Part shown: piece by piece, positions 55,917 through 64,000 of the stretch
Position numbering within the stretch: the first letter of the stretch is position 1
Layout: the number at the start of each line of letters is the position of its first letter
Assembly: GCA_949987705.1 (NCBI GenBank)
Contig: CATLJY010000227.1
Coordinates: forward strand, 1 to 64,000
Direction: 5' to 3'
DNA length: 64,000 nt
Source: Thereva unica
Taxonomy: Eukaryota; Arthropoda; Insecta; Diptera; Therevidae
Notes under the pieces: generated by a model
Told to the model about the DNA's origin: nothing
The model's database searches: none
The model's input: the letters and a program-made list of their open reading frames with translations, nothing else
Translations under genes and position numbers: made by a program

Positions 55917-56892
55917 TAGGGATGGCCGATTACATCGTGATTAATCGGACAATCGATTATTTGATTCGATTAATCGAAACAATCGCATCGTTTTTTTTTT
56001 TCGATCCGATTACATCGAAAATCGATTATTTCATGCGATTATTGCATCCGATTATTGAAAAATAAGAAAATAATTATTGGATTGTTAAAAATTGTAAAAC
56101 AACAGATAAAAGATTGACAGAATTTGAACCTAGATAATTGTTATTAGGTTGGCAGTACAACTGCTTCACCACACGTCCCTATACTAAACGCAAGTATTAA
56201 AAAGATCTAGGTAACGTAAACATCTTGTCTTGTCGGTTGCCATTCGCGACTAAAATTCTTGCGCGTCGATCATCCGTTGAACAGAGGGATAGCAGTTTTT
56301 GTTCGGCAAAACGGGCACCGCTCAGCGAAACTCTGTGGTGAAAATATAATCTTAAGTAACTTCCTTGTAGATTGATAAGTCTCTCTAGAGTCTATATACT
56401 CTGTTATCAAAAATTATTCTATGATCGTTTCAGATGTATATTCTATATGGTTGCGAGTAGGTGGAATAAAAATATCGCGGCTAGGTTGTGACAGTTCCTT
56501 CCTCTCTTCTCTCTATCTTCCGGCTAGAGCTGCTGTTCGACAGCGTATACGGAAAAATAAGATTGTCGACAATACAAAGGGACTTTCCCTAAGCCTCTAG
56601 TCTGTCACATAAAAAAAAGAAAAAAAAGTCTTTATTCTAAAGAATTGTAAAATTTCTTATACATAATCACTACCTATAATTTAATTTTGATAATTTTATA
56701 TTACTATATTACTCTGTACAACAAAAAATTAAAAATAATAGTAGAAAAGTGTTTTTATCAATTTTTATTGAAAATTAATCGATTATTACATTAATCGATT
56801 ATTTTCAAACGATTAATCGATTAGAGATAATCGAATGACCCGATTAATCGGCATTCGATTAATCAACATTTCTTTAGTAATCGGCCATCCCT
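55917..56892. mobile_element. Non-autonomous hAT-type element, 976 bp
   Basis: Ends TAGGGATGGCCGATTAC and GTAATCGGCCATCCCTA are perfect 17-bp inverted repeats. GCACTGAC (55909-55916) is duplicated at 56893-56900, the 8-bp size typical of hAT. The empty site is present in the Gypsy-B 5' LTR near 20530. Both subterminal regions are crowded with AATCGATTA-like motifs. No transposase. Confidence 0.96.
56115..56195 (-). other. tRNA-like segment inside the hAT element
   Basis: On the minus strand GTGGTGAAGCAGTTGTACTG resembles a Pol III A box region, followed at suitable distance by GGTTCAAATTC, close to a B box. It may be a captured tRNA-derived (SINE or pseudo-tRNA) piece. No acceptor stem was verified. 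Confidence 0.3.
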
Positions 56893-57299
56893 AGCACTGA
56901 CATAGAGGTAAGTGGTGAACTATGAAGGTTTCGGTCCGGCCACACACCCCACGACCCCTCCGGCGAGCTAGTGAACTCCGTGTGGCCGGCAGCATATCCC
57001 CCTAACATTAGTATCTGCGGTTGGGGAGGATATGAGTTCCGGAAATTTTTTTTCTTATGTATGGTATTGACTCCTTGGTCATGCTTTTCCGGGCTTCTGG
57101 CTTGGGGGGCAAAACCTCGCATAAGTGGCGCCCAAGATATAGTCGCGCCATTATGCTGTTACAAGGCGATCGCTGTGCAGAACCCAAAAAAGATCACCTC
57201 GTTTAGAACGGGTCTCTTTCCATCGAGTTTATGAGATATTAGCAAAACTTTTCAATTTAAGGTCTTTCTGACAATTAGCCAAAGTTTTTCTATTTAAAC

Positions 57300-58590
57300 A
57301 AAAAAGGCCCGACCGAATGCTATTAAATTTTTTTCAGAGCATTTCTTTGTTCATATTGTTTTTTCGGCACCTCAATGAAGTCGATATAGTTTTTAGTTTG
57401 CGTGGTATCGTGCAGGTACAAAAATCATAAACGTCGTTTAAACAAAAAAACGGTACGACCGAATTTTATGAAAATTTCTTCAGATCATATTTTGGTTAAT
57501 ACTCTTCGAACGGCACGTCAACTAAGTCGATATCTTTTATAGTTCCCGCGATATCGTGCAGGTACAAAAATCACTTATGTCATTTAAACCAAAAAACCGC
57601 TTGACCGAATATAATAAAAATCTTTTCAAATTATATTGTCGCTAATACACTTCGCACGGCACCTCAAGTAAGTCAATATCTTTCGTGGTTCGGGCGATAT
57701 CGTGCAGGTACAAAAATCACTTACGCCGCTTAAACAAAAAAAACCGCTCGACCGAATTCTATGAAAATCTTTTCAGATCATGTTTTGGTTAATACGCTTC
57801 GAACGACACCTCAACGAAGTCGATATCTTTTTTGGTTCGCGCAATATCGTGGAAGAAAAAATGACCACATACGTACGCACACACACACATACTTCCTCCC
57901 AATTTTTGGCTTAAAATGCTCCTGGGACCTTGAAAGATGAAAATACGTCGAAAATTTCGATTTCGATTTTCGGACCGATTACAATAGCTTCCTATACTGG
58001 GAAGTTAAAAATCACTTACGTCGCTTAAACAAAAAAACGGCTAGACCGAATTTCATGAACATCTTTTCAGATCATATTTCGGTTAATACGCTTCGAACGA
58101 CACCTCAATGAAGTCAGTATCATGTTTGGTTTGTGTTCTATAGAGCATGTACAAAAATCACTTACGCCCTTTAAACATAGATACCGCTCGATCGAATTTT
58201 ATGAAAATATTTTCAAACTATACTTTCGATAATACGCTACGATCGGCACCTCAAAGTAGTCGGTATCATGGTTGGTTCGTGCTATATCGTGCTGGTACGA
58301 GAATCGCTTTTGTCGCTTAAACAAAAAACGGCTAAACCGAATTTCATGAAAATCTTTTCAGATCATATTTTGGTTAATACGCTTCGAACGACACCTCAAC
58401 GAAGTCGATATCAGTTTTGGTTCGCGCGATATCGTGCAGGAAAAAAATGACCACACCCGTACACACACACATACTTCCTCCCAATTTTTTGCTTAGAATG
58501 CTCCTGGGACCTTGAAAGATGAAAATACGTTGAAATTTTCGATTTCGATTTTCGGACCGATTACAATAACTTCCTATACTGGGAAGTGAA
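57300..58590. repeat. Degenerate array of about 145-bp units
   Basis: Repeated blocks include TTAAACAAAAAA, CCGCTCGACCGAATTCTATG, AATCTTTTCAGATCATATTTT, TACGCTTCGAACGACACCTC and GATATCGTGCAGGTACAAAA. Starts near 57437, 57580, 57726, 58024, 58168 and 58315. Twice the array leads into an ACTTCC-TATACTG-GGAAGT fold-back (about 57990-58009 and 58570-58588). Similar units resume at 62542-62775. Confidence 0.85.
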
Positions 58591-58626
58591 AAAATGTGGA
58601 AAATTAAATATATAAAAAAATATAGT

Positions 58627-58920
58627 GCAAAGAAAGTGATATATATATAAAGTTTGAAGCACTCTAACTCCGAACATATTGACTTTACAAAAAAATCTAA
58701 ACAAAAAAGTTAAATCACTTATTTATCTACAAACACACTTTTTATTTACAGAAAACAAGGAATTAGATTTTCTACAAAGCATATTTTTGCAAAGAAAGTG
58801 ATATATATATAAAGTTTGAAGCACTCTAACTCCGAACATATTGACTTTACAAAAAAATCTAAACAAAAAAGTTAAATCACTTATTTATCTACAAACACAC
58901 TTTTTATTTACAGAAAACAA
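58627..58920 (-). repeat. Dispersed repeat Z, two tandem copies
   Basis: GCAAAGAAAGTGATATATAT...CAGAAAACAA occurs at 58627-58765 and 58793-58920, almost identical; reverse-complement match to 11935-12055. Confidence 0.92.
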
Positions 58921-59161
58921 TTTCAATTTCAATTTCAATTTCAATTTATTTTATACATAAGGAAGTACACAAGACTTACATCTTTTAGAGTACAATATCA
59001 ATATAGTTCGAATTCTAACATGGAAAGAAAAATACCTAGTCTAAGCTTAATACCTAACAGAATAGAGAACAGCTAGAGTTAAGAGGAATATCAAAGTTGA
59101 TCAATAGTAGATAGAAAGAGGGGAACTTTGGATATTAGAAAGTAGAAGAGAGAAGGGAAAG

Positions 59162-61984
59162 CTATAGAGAAGAGGTGGATAGGAGAAGAAAAACTTGTTT
59201 CCTGAAAGTGGTGACTGTGCTAATTCTTTGTAAAGAGGAGGGAAGATCATTCCAGAGTCTAATCGCATGCACAAAAAAGGAACGACTACCAATTCGAGAC
59301 CGATGGGATGGTATAAGAAATTTAAGTGATCTCGAGGTTTGCAAGGGGGTAAGGAAGTCGGATAGGTAAGAAGGGCTTTTAGCGTAGAAGACTTTATGTA
59401 GAAGAGCTAGTGTCATAATATCGAAAAAGCAAAAGAGGTTACAGCCTATTAGTGAATTCCGAACCGATGATACATGATCCGATCTTCTCAAGTGGAAGAT
59501 AAAGCGTAAGCAGTCATTGAATGCAACATTAAGTCGTTGACGACAGGATGAATCATACACAATGTAAACAAGTGAGCCATAGAGGAAGTGCGGGAGAATG
59601 AGAGATTTTACAAGCATTGAACGAATTGTGGGTGATAGGAGACTACCATAAAGCCAGAGCTTACGTAAAGTCCCATAGATTTTGGAGAGCATTAGTGAAA
59701 CTTGATCACAGCAGGTTAGTTTGGCATTAATAGCAATACCAAGATTATGGACCCGATCAACAATAGGAAGAGGTATGTTATCCAGACAAATGAGTGGCAT
59801 TCTGACGGGGAGCATAGAGCTACGACTTAACACAAGTACTTGTGATTTTTTAGGGTTTAATTTAAGGAAATTGAGAGCACTCCACTCATTTATTCGAGAT
59901 AGAGTGCTATTCAAGTCAGAAATACAAGAATCAATCTGTGAAGGAGGGCAAGAAGTATACAATTGGAGATCATCAGCATATAGATGAAAGGAGCAGTGGC
60001 CAATAGTAGAGGGGAGATCATTAATATATAATGAAAATAGTAGAGGACCAAGAATTGAACCTTGTGGAACACCAGAAGGCACCTGTAGGAGAGATGATAC
60101 AACATTATTATGACGAACACATTGAAAACGATTAGATAGCAAAGAGGAGAAAAGCCGTGTAGCAGAAGAAGAGAAGCGATAGCGCTGACTTAGTTTGGAA
60201 AGCAGGATCGTGTGCACCACCGAGTCGAAGGCTTTCGAAAAATCAAGAAGCACTAATACTGCAACATCACCTTTATCAAGCGCAGAGCGAATGTCAGTAG
60301 TTACCTTTAGTATAGCTGTTTCGCAACTATGATTTTTACGGAAACCAGATTGATATTCAGAGATAAGGCTATTAGATTCAAGGTAGCGCTGGACTTGAAT
60401 GAAAACAGTTTTCTCGAAGGCTTTAGCAAGGAAAGGAAGAATGCTAATGGGACGGAAATCTGAGAGATCAGCAGGGGACGATTTTTTCGGTAAGGGGATC
60501 ACTATGGCTTTTTTCCACAACAAGGGAACTTGAGAAGTAGTCAGGCAGTAATTAAAAACATGCGTAATGATATTCAAAATTAAGGGGGCGAGCAGCTTGA
60601 AAAACCGTGGAGAGATTTCATCATAACCGATGCAGCTTGATGAAATGGAGAGCAGTATTTCAAAAACTTCCGAGGAGTCCACACAGCGGAAAGCAAAGCC
60701 ATCAGTACTATGCGGAAGGACTGAGAAAGATCGGGAGATAGGGAAAGCAGGAGGGGATTGAATGAATGAGCGATTTAGAAGGTCAACATCGATATCAAAA
60801 TGGGAGGGTGCAGTAGCATGTATGCCCAGTGAGCGAAGGTTGGACCAGAGTTGCTTGGTGTTTAAAGAGGGATCAAGCTTACGGGCATAAAAACTACGTT
60901 TTCGTGATTTGACTTTACTAGTGACGAGGTTGCGAAGTTGTTTATAGGCATTAAGATATCTAAGGATCCTAGTCTTGCGATAACGCCTGTACATGCACTC
61001 TCGCTGACTTATCAGGTCACGGATTTCACTAGAAAACCAAGGACAGGGTGAGGATGGCCTACGGCTTCTTGTGACCAGCGGCACACATTGATCAAAGAGA
61101 GATTGAGTAAATAGAGTCAGCAAACTAACTTTAGCGTCAACACAATTAGTACGATAGATAACATCCCAAGGAATGGCGGAGGCAGCTTCAGACATTTGAT
61201 CAACATTGATGTTACTAAAATCACGAAAAGTATACGAACTAGATACGGAGAGCACACCAAGAGAGTACTGAACGGAAAGGAATAATAGGTCATGGTCCAG
61301 AAAGCTAGGGGGGGAAAGTTGATGATGCTTTAACACTGCATCAGTGCAGGTAGTAGCTAGGACATCAAGCAAGGATGGGTTTTGACAATTAAGAAATGTT
61401 GGTAAATTATTTAGAATATGCAAGTCCAATGTCTCAAATAAATATCTAAGAGCATTCGCACGAGGATTGATTTTGAGCAGATCAGCATTAAAGTCACCCG
61501 CAACAATTATGTTCTCATAGTGGTGAGAAAGAGAAGAAACAAGATCGGAGAACTCATTAGCGATATCGGAATTGAAGGCATTGGGAGGACAGTATACGCT
61601 GATAACAACACATTTGTCATATGAAGATTTTACCTCAACAGCAATAAACTCGAATTGTAAGCCATTAGACTTACCGAGCACTCTTGAGGAGAGCGAAGAG
61701 GTCACATATACAGCGACACCACCACCAGTGCGGTCAAGCCGATCACCACGATGTAACACAAAATTACGAAGGGAAACAAAAGAGGAGGGGATTCCTGGTT
61801 TTAACCAAGTCTCACTCACAAGCACAATCTGTATCTTTGTTTGATCAAACATCCATCTCAATTCATCCATTTTGTTGTTCAGACTTCTCGCATTTAGAAC
61901 ACATATGTTAAGTCCAGAGGAGGTGGAGCAAAGGATGTTTAGCAGTCTTCCCTGTTTGTGCACTCTATCAGGAAACTGATACAT
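59162..61984 (-). CDS. CR1-type ORF2: endonuclease and reverse transcriptase, 940 aa
   Basis: Target-primed reverse transcription enzyme. Endonuclease motifs: LNICVLNARSLNNKMDELR, VSETWL, RTGGGVAVYV, AGDFNADLL and a final DHDLLF. RT motifs: SSPADLSDFRPISILPFLAK, GFRKNHSCETAIL, LLDFSKAFDSVVH, SGVPQGSILGPLLF and YADD. The C-terminal domain includes IRLWNDLPSSLQ. Open throughout and of normal length, so it could be active if expressed, but the element lacks its 5' end. ATG is the first in the frame. Confidence 0.93.
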   Translation of the reverse strand: MYQFPDRVHKQGRLLNILCSTSSGLNICVLNARSLNNKMDELRWMFDQTKIQIVLVSETWLKPGIPSSFVSLRNFVLHRGDRLDRTGGGVAVYVTSSLSSRVLGKSNGLQFEFIAVEVKSSYDKCVVISVYCPPNAFNSDIANEFSDLVSSLSHHYENIIVAGDFNADLLKINPRANALRYLFETLDLHILNNLPTFLNCQNPSLLDVLATTCTDAVLKHHQLSPPSFLDHDLLFLSVQYSLGVLSVSSSYTFRDFSNINVDQMSEAASAIPWDVIYRTNCVDAKVSLLTLFTQSLFDQCVPLVTRSRRPSSPCPWFSSEIRDLISQRECMYRRYRKTRILRYLNAYKQLRNLVTSKVKSRKRSFYARKLDPSLNTKQLWSNLRSLGIHATAPSHFDIDVDLLNRSFIQSPPAFPISRSFSVLPHSTDGFAFRCVDSSEVFEILLSISSSCIGYDEISPRFFKLLAPLILNIITHVFNYCLTTSQVPLLWKKAIVIPLPKKSSPADLSDFRPISILPFLAKAFEKTVFIQVQRYLESNSLISEYQSGFRKNHSCETAILKVTTDIRSALDKGDVAVLVLLDFSKAFDSVVHTILLSKLSQRYRFSSSATRLFSSLLSNRFQCVRHNNVVSSLLQVPSGVPQGSILGPLLFSLYINDLPSTIGHCSFHLYADDLQLYTSCPPSQIDSCISDLNSTLSRINEWSALNFLKLNPKKSQVLVLSRSSMLPVRMPLICLDNIPLPIVDRVHNLGIAINAKLTCCDQVSLMLSKIYGTLRKLWLYGSLLSPTIRSMLVKSLILPHFLYGSLVYIVYDSSCRQRLNVAFNDCLRFIFHLRRSDHVSSVRNSLIGCNLFCFFDIMTLALLHKVFYAKSPSYLSDFLTPLQTSRSLKFLIPSHRSRIGSRSFFVHAIRLWNDLPSSLQRISTVTTFRKQVFLLLSTSSL

Positions 61985-62325
61985 AAATGCAAGAAATTAG
62001 CACAGTCACAACCTCAAAAGTCAGTAAGAAACAAGCTAAAAATGTTAAATAGAAGAAGGAATAGAAGACAGGATAAGAAGGGACAGATAAAGAGGAAGAA
62101 GAATAGCCAAGAAAAGAGGCAACATAGTACATACAAATTCTATAGAAACTTAAAATTAAAATCAAAACTAAAAGTAAAAAAATTAAGAACTTAAAACAAC
62201 TTAAATTTAAAATCAAAACTAAGAGGATAAAAATTAAAATTAAAACTAAGAGTAAAGAAAAAATAAAATAAAATGAAAACATAGCAAACAAATGCTCCAC
62301 AGTATAGCAGGATGCTTCTCCAAAG

Positions 62326-62541
62326 TTAGGGCTTGACAGAAATGGCTTCATTCAGGTCAAGGACAGACTTAAATATTTGAGGTCTTTGATTTTTGTCCAG
62401 CTGAACAAAAATCCGACCTTGTCGTGAAAATACCGCGGCGACGAGGTTCCTCAATTGAAGCTTTCTTGCCGAACGAAAAATGTCTTCATTTTTTGGCGAC
62501 AAGCTTTCGCTCAAACGAACAACGCTGTCAGCAGTAAAGCA
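62326..62541 (-). CDS. CR1-type ORF1, C-terminal fragment
   Basis: About 70 codons ending LNEAISVKP. The pattern LSPKNEDIFRSARKLQLRNL...GRIFVQLDKNQRPQIF resembles the C-terminal domain shared by insect non-LTR ORF1 proteins and the baculovirus FP (25K-type) protein. The frame is open past the element boundary, so the left part is lost by 5' truncation. Confidence 0.65.
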   Translation of the reverse strand, partial: CFTADSVVRLSESLSPKNEDIFRSARKLQLRNLVAAVFSRQGRIFVQLDKNQRPQIFKSVLDLNEAISVKP

Positions 62542-62775
62542 AGGAATGAGATTTTCTACAAAGCATATTTTTTGGTTCACGCGATATCATGCAGGTACCG
62601 CTCGACTAAATTCTATAGAATTCTTTTCAGATCATATTTTCGTTAATACGTTTAGAATGGCACGTGAACGAAGTCCATATCATTATTGTCGTACGTGATA
62701 TAGTGCTTGGTCGTTTAAGCAAAAAAAAAATGGCTTGAACGATTTTTATGAAAATCTTTTCAGATCATTTACCAT
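62542..62775. repeat. Continuation of the 145-bp array beyond the CR1 element
   Basis: Carries the same blocks (GATATCATGCAGGTACCGCTCGAC, TTCTTTTCAGATCATATTTT, GTTTAAGCAAAAAA) as 57300-58590 but more diverged. Confidence 0.8.
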
Positions 62776-62901
62776 GTTTATAAGCTGAGTTTCTCTCCGG
62801 AAAGTTTCTATCCGGAGTGAAACACCAAGAACTTGGATTTTTCCCCCGTAGAAAAAGTCGGCGTGAAACTTCATTCCTTGTTTATTTTGAGCTTATAAAC
62901 G
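62776..62901. repeat. Short inverted-repeat element, about 126 bp
   Basis: GTTTATAAGCT at the left and AGCTTATAAAC at the right, with an inner CTCCGGA/TCCGGAG hairpin. Could be a small MITE; no target duplication verified. Confidence 0.4.
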
Positions 62902-63961
62902 CTAACTGAGGTTGAGGTGACAGGAACATTAGTAAAACTAACAACAGGAACAGAACAGGAACATCATTTTTAATTTTGTTCCGGAGATGGAAATCTTAAT
63001 CATAGAAGAAGTTAAGTGATTTATTTTGCTACAATAGTATTTTTGGAACGAAGTTCCTTAACGCGGCTTGTGGGTAGAGAGAATTGGGAGAAATCGTCAC
63101 GTAAGAAAATGCGGTATTCTGTGTATGTATGCGTGCGAGCTTCGATCCCAGTAGGCAATTTACGAATTTACGAAATCAGAATGCAATGTTTTTCTGTAGA
63201 AATTGAAATCAATTTGCACCGATAGCTATAGTATACGAAGAAATGGTCATTATCGAGGATAGATGCTTATGTTTTCTTATTGAAATGAATGGAATCTCTC
63301 ACTGTGTCTTTTAAACGCTTTATATTAGCTGCATCTGTATCTTGTATCTTGTGTGTAAACAAATCTTGCAACTTTTGGGGCCTCGGTAGTCTAGGGGTAA
63401 GGCACCTGAGCCTGGTTACTATCATGAAGGACTCGGCAGCGCCACGGTCTTTCGCCTTTCCCACTTTCCCACCTACATAACTTTCTTTTTTTTTCTTCCC
63501 TCTTTACATTCCCCTTATTCCTCCTGTCATAGCCTTCCCTAGTCCTTTCCCGCTCCACCAAGCGCATGTCATCGGTTGGTTGATGAGATTCAACTCGTTT
63601 CTGGAGGCATAACACTCCAGCGAGTTGTTCTCGATTCCCCGATGTCGCAGTAGCGAAATGGTTGGGAGTAGGTGGAATAAAAATATCACGGCTAGGTTGT
63701 GGCAGTTCCTCCCTTCACTTCTCTCTCCCTTCCGTCTTTCTTCCGATTTTGCACATATGCACAATACGCGTGACAATACAATCTGACCATTTTGTAAAAA
63801 AATGAATATGGCGGTTCCAAGATGACGGACAATTGTTGCAATTGTGTTCCCCGACCCCCGACATGGGTATCAAATGAAAGGGTATGACAGGTATAACATA
63901 ATTAGCTGTGTGCCGACATTCCAAATTCAAAATGACGGAAGAGATATAATAGACTAAAAAT
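62902..63961. other. Noncoding right flank
   Basis: No gene recognised. At about 63380-63440, GGCCTCGGTAGTCTAGGGGT with AAGGCACC downstream looks like a tRNA-type A box, but no good B box follows. 63658-63730 shares GTAGGTGGAATAAAAATATC and the following GGCTAGGTTGTG with 56447-56520 inside the hAT element. Confidence 0.5.
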
Positions 63962-64000
63962 TGTACCAGCATAATGGCGCGATCTAAATAGTGGGCGCCA
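63962..64000 (-). repeat. Inverted match to the end of the Gypsy-B LTR
   Basis: Reverse complement reads TGGCGCCCA...CGCGCCATTATGCTGGTACA, close to 20774-20811. Probably the edge of a related LTR continuing past the window. Confidence 0.6.

Larger units (their letters stand above)
13125..57163 (+). mobile_element. Gypsy-B: old Gypsy element holding six nested insertions
   Basis: The two outermost repeats both start TGTAACG (13125 and 36327) and both end GTTACA (20811 and 57163). The flanks are AGGC at 13121-13124 and AGGC at 57164-57167. Removing the insertions leaves a 5' LTR of about 2.1 kb, a primer-binding site, gag, partial pol and a 3' LTR. Insertions: Gypsy-A in the 5' LTR, a Jockey-like fragment in the primer-binding site, a MITE in the leader, BEL-E in the RT, BEL-D (with Gypsy-C inside) in the 3' LTR, and a hAT MITE in the 3' LTR. 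The coding region is badly decayed. Confidence 0.85.
36327..57163 (+). repeat. Gypsy-B 3' LTR, split by BEL-D and a hAT MITE
   Basis: The left part is 36327-37207 and the right part 55125-57163 (minus 55917-56900). It matches the 5' LTR over both parts and ends GTTACA followed by the AGGC duplication. About 201 bases present in the 5' LTR (19556-19756) are missing where BEL-D sits. Confidence 0.83.
58921..62541 (-). mobile_element. CR1-clade non-LTR retrotransposon, 5'-truncated
   Basis: Minus strand: the end of ORF1, a spacer, intact ORF2, and a 3' tail of (TTGAAA)4 (TTTCAA units at 58921-58944 on plus). Right flank GGAATGAGATTTTCTAC matches the sequence after CAGAAAACAA in repeat Z (58763-58780), which fixes the insertion point. 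There is no clear target duplication, as is common for CR1. Confidence 0.88.

Noticed and set aside
57437..58470. CRISPR-like regular spacing in the 145-bp array
   Set aside because: Units are long, degenerate and without distinct spacers, and the context is eukaryotic.
61968..62351. 127-codon minus-strand hydrophobic frame upstream of CR1 ORF2
   Set aside because: Looks like a multi-pass membrane protein, but it is a translation of a low-complexity AAAATTAAAACTAAG-type spacer.
63380..63450. Possible tRNA gene
   Set aside because: Only an A-box-like stretch is present; no matching acceptor stem or B box was found.

Overview
The window reads as arthropod, most probably insect, repeat-rich heterochromatin. 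The evidence is the mix of element families: CsRn1/Kabuki-type and errantivirus-type Gypsy elements, BEL/Pao elements, R1-, Jockey- and CR1-clade non-LTR elements, and hAT- and TTAA-type MITEs. The species cannot be named from sequence alone. I find no convincing host gene; every long open frame belongs to a transposable element.

Left flank (1-13120): a 118-bp minisatellite (about 300-2575) runs into a (CAGA)n-bearing 3' terminus. An intact-looking cut-and-paste transposon of uncertain superfamily follows (2878-6326; 746-aa transposase-like protein), carrying a TTAA-flanked MITE. Next is a minus-strand, 5'-truncated R1-clade element (6491-10002) with (TA)n tracts on both sides, then about 3 kb of noncoding DNA.

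Centre (13121-57167): about 44 kb is explained as ONE old Gypsy element ('Gypsy-B', 13125-57163, target duplication AGGC) exploded by nested insertions. Its 5' LTR contains a recent CsRn1-like element ('Gypsy-A', 13905-19468, duplication GAAG). Its primer-binding site is split by a Jockey-like fragment (20827-22170) and its leader holds a TA-flanked MITE (23131-23354). Its reverse transcriptase is split by a very young BEL element ('BEL-E', 25030-33274, duplication GTCCG). Its 3' LTR is split by a decayed BEL element ('BEL-D', from 37208), which itself contains an errantivirus-like Gypsy ('Gypsy-C', 37850-47854, minus strand, duplication AGTC), and by a hAT-type MITE (55917-56892, duplication GCACTGAC).

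Right flank (57168-64000): a degenerate array of about 145-bp units interrupted by a minus-strand CR1-clade element (58921-62541, intact 940-aa ORF2), then dispersed repeats. The last 40 bases match the end of the Gypsy-B LTR in reverse orientation.

The most notable object is BEL-E. Its LTRs are nearly identical and its 1415-codon gag-protease-RT-RNase H frame is open, yet it has no integrase. In integrase's place are a proline/acid-rich tandem repeat and an unrecognised C-terminal tail. This looks like a recently moved element dependent on integrase supplied in trans. Gypsy-A carries a textbook -1 frameshift signal (TTTAAAC plus a hairpin) just before the gag stop.
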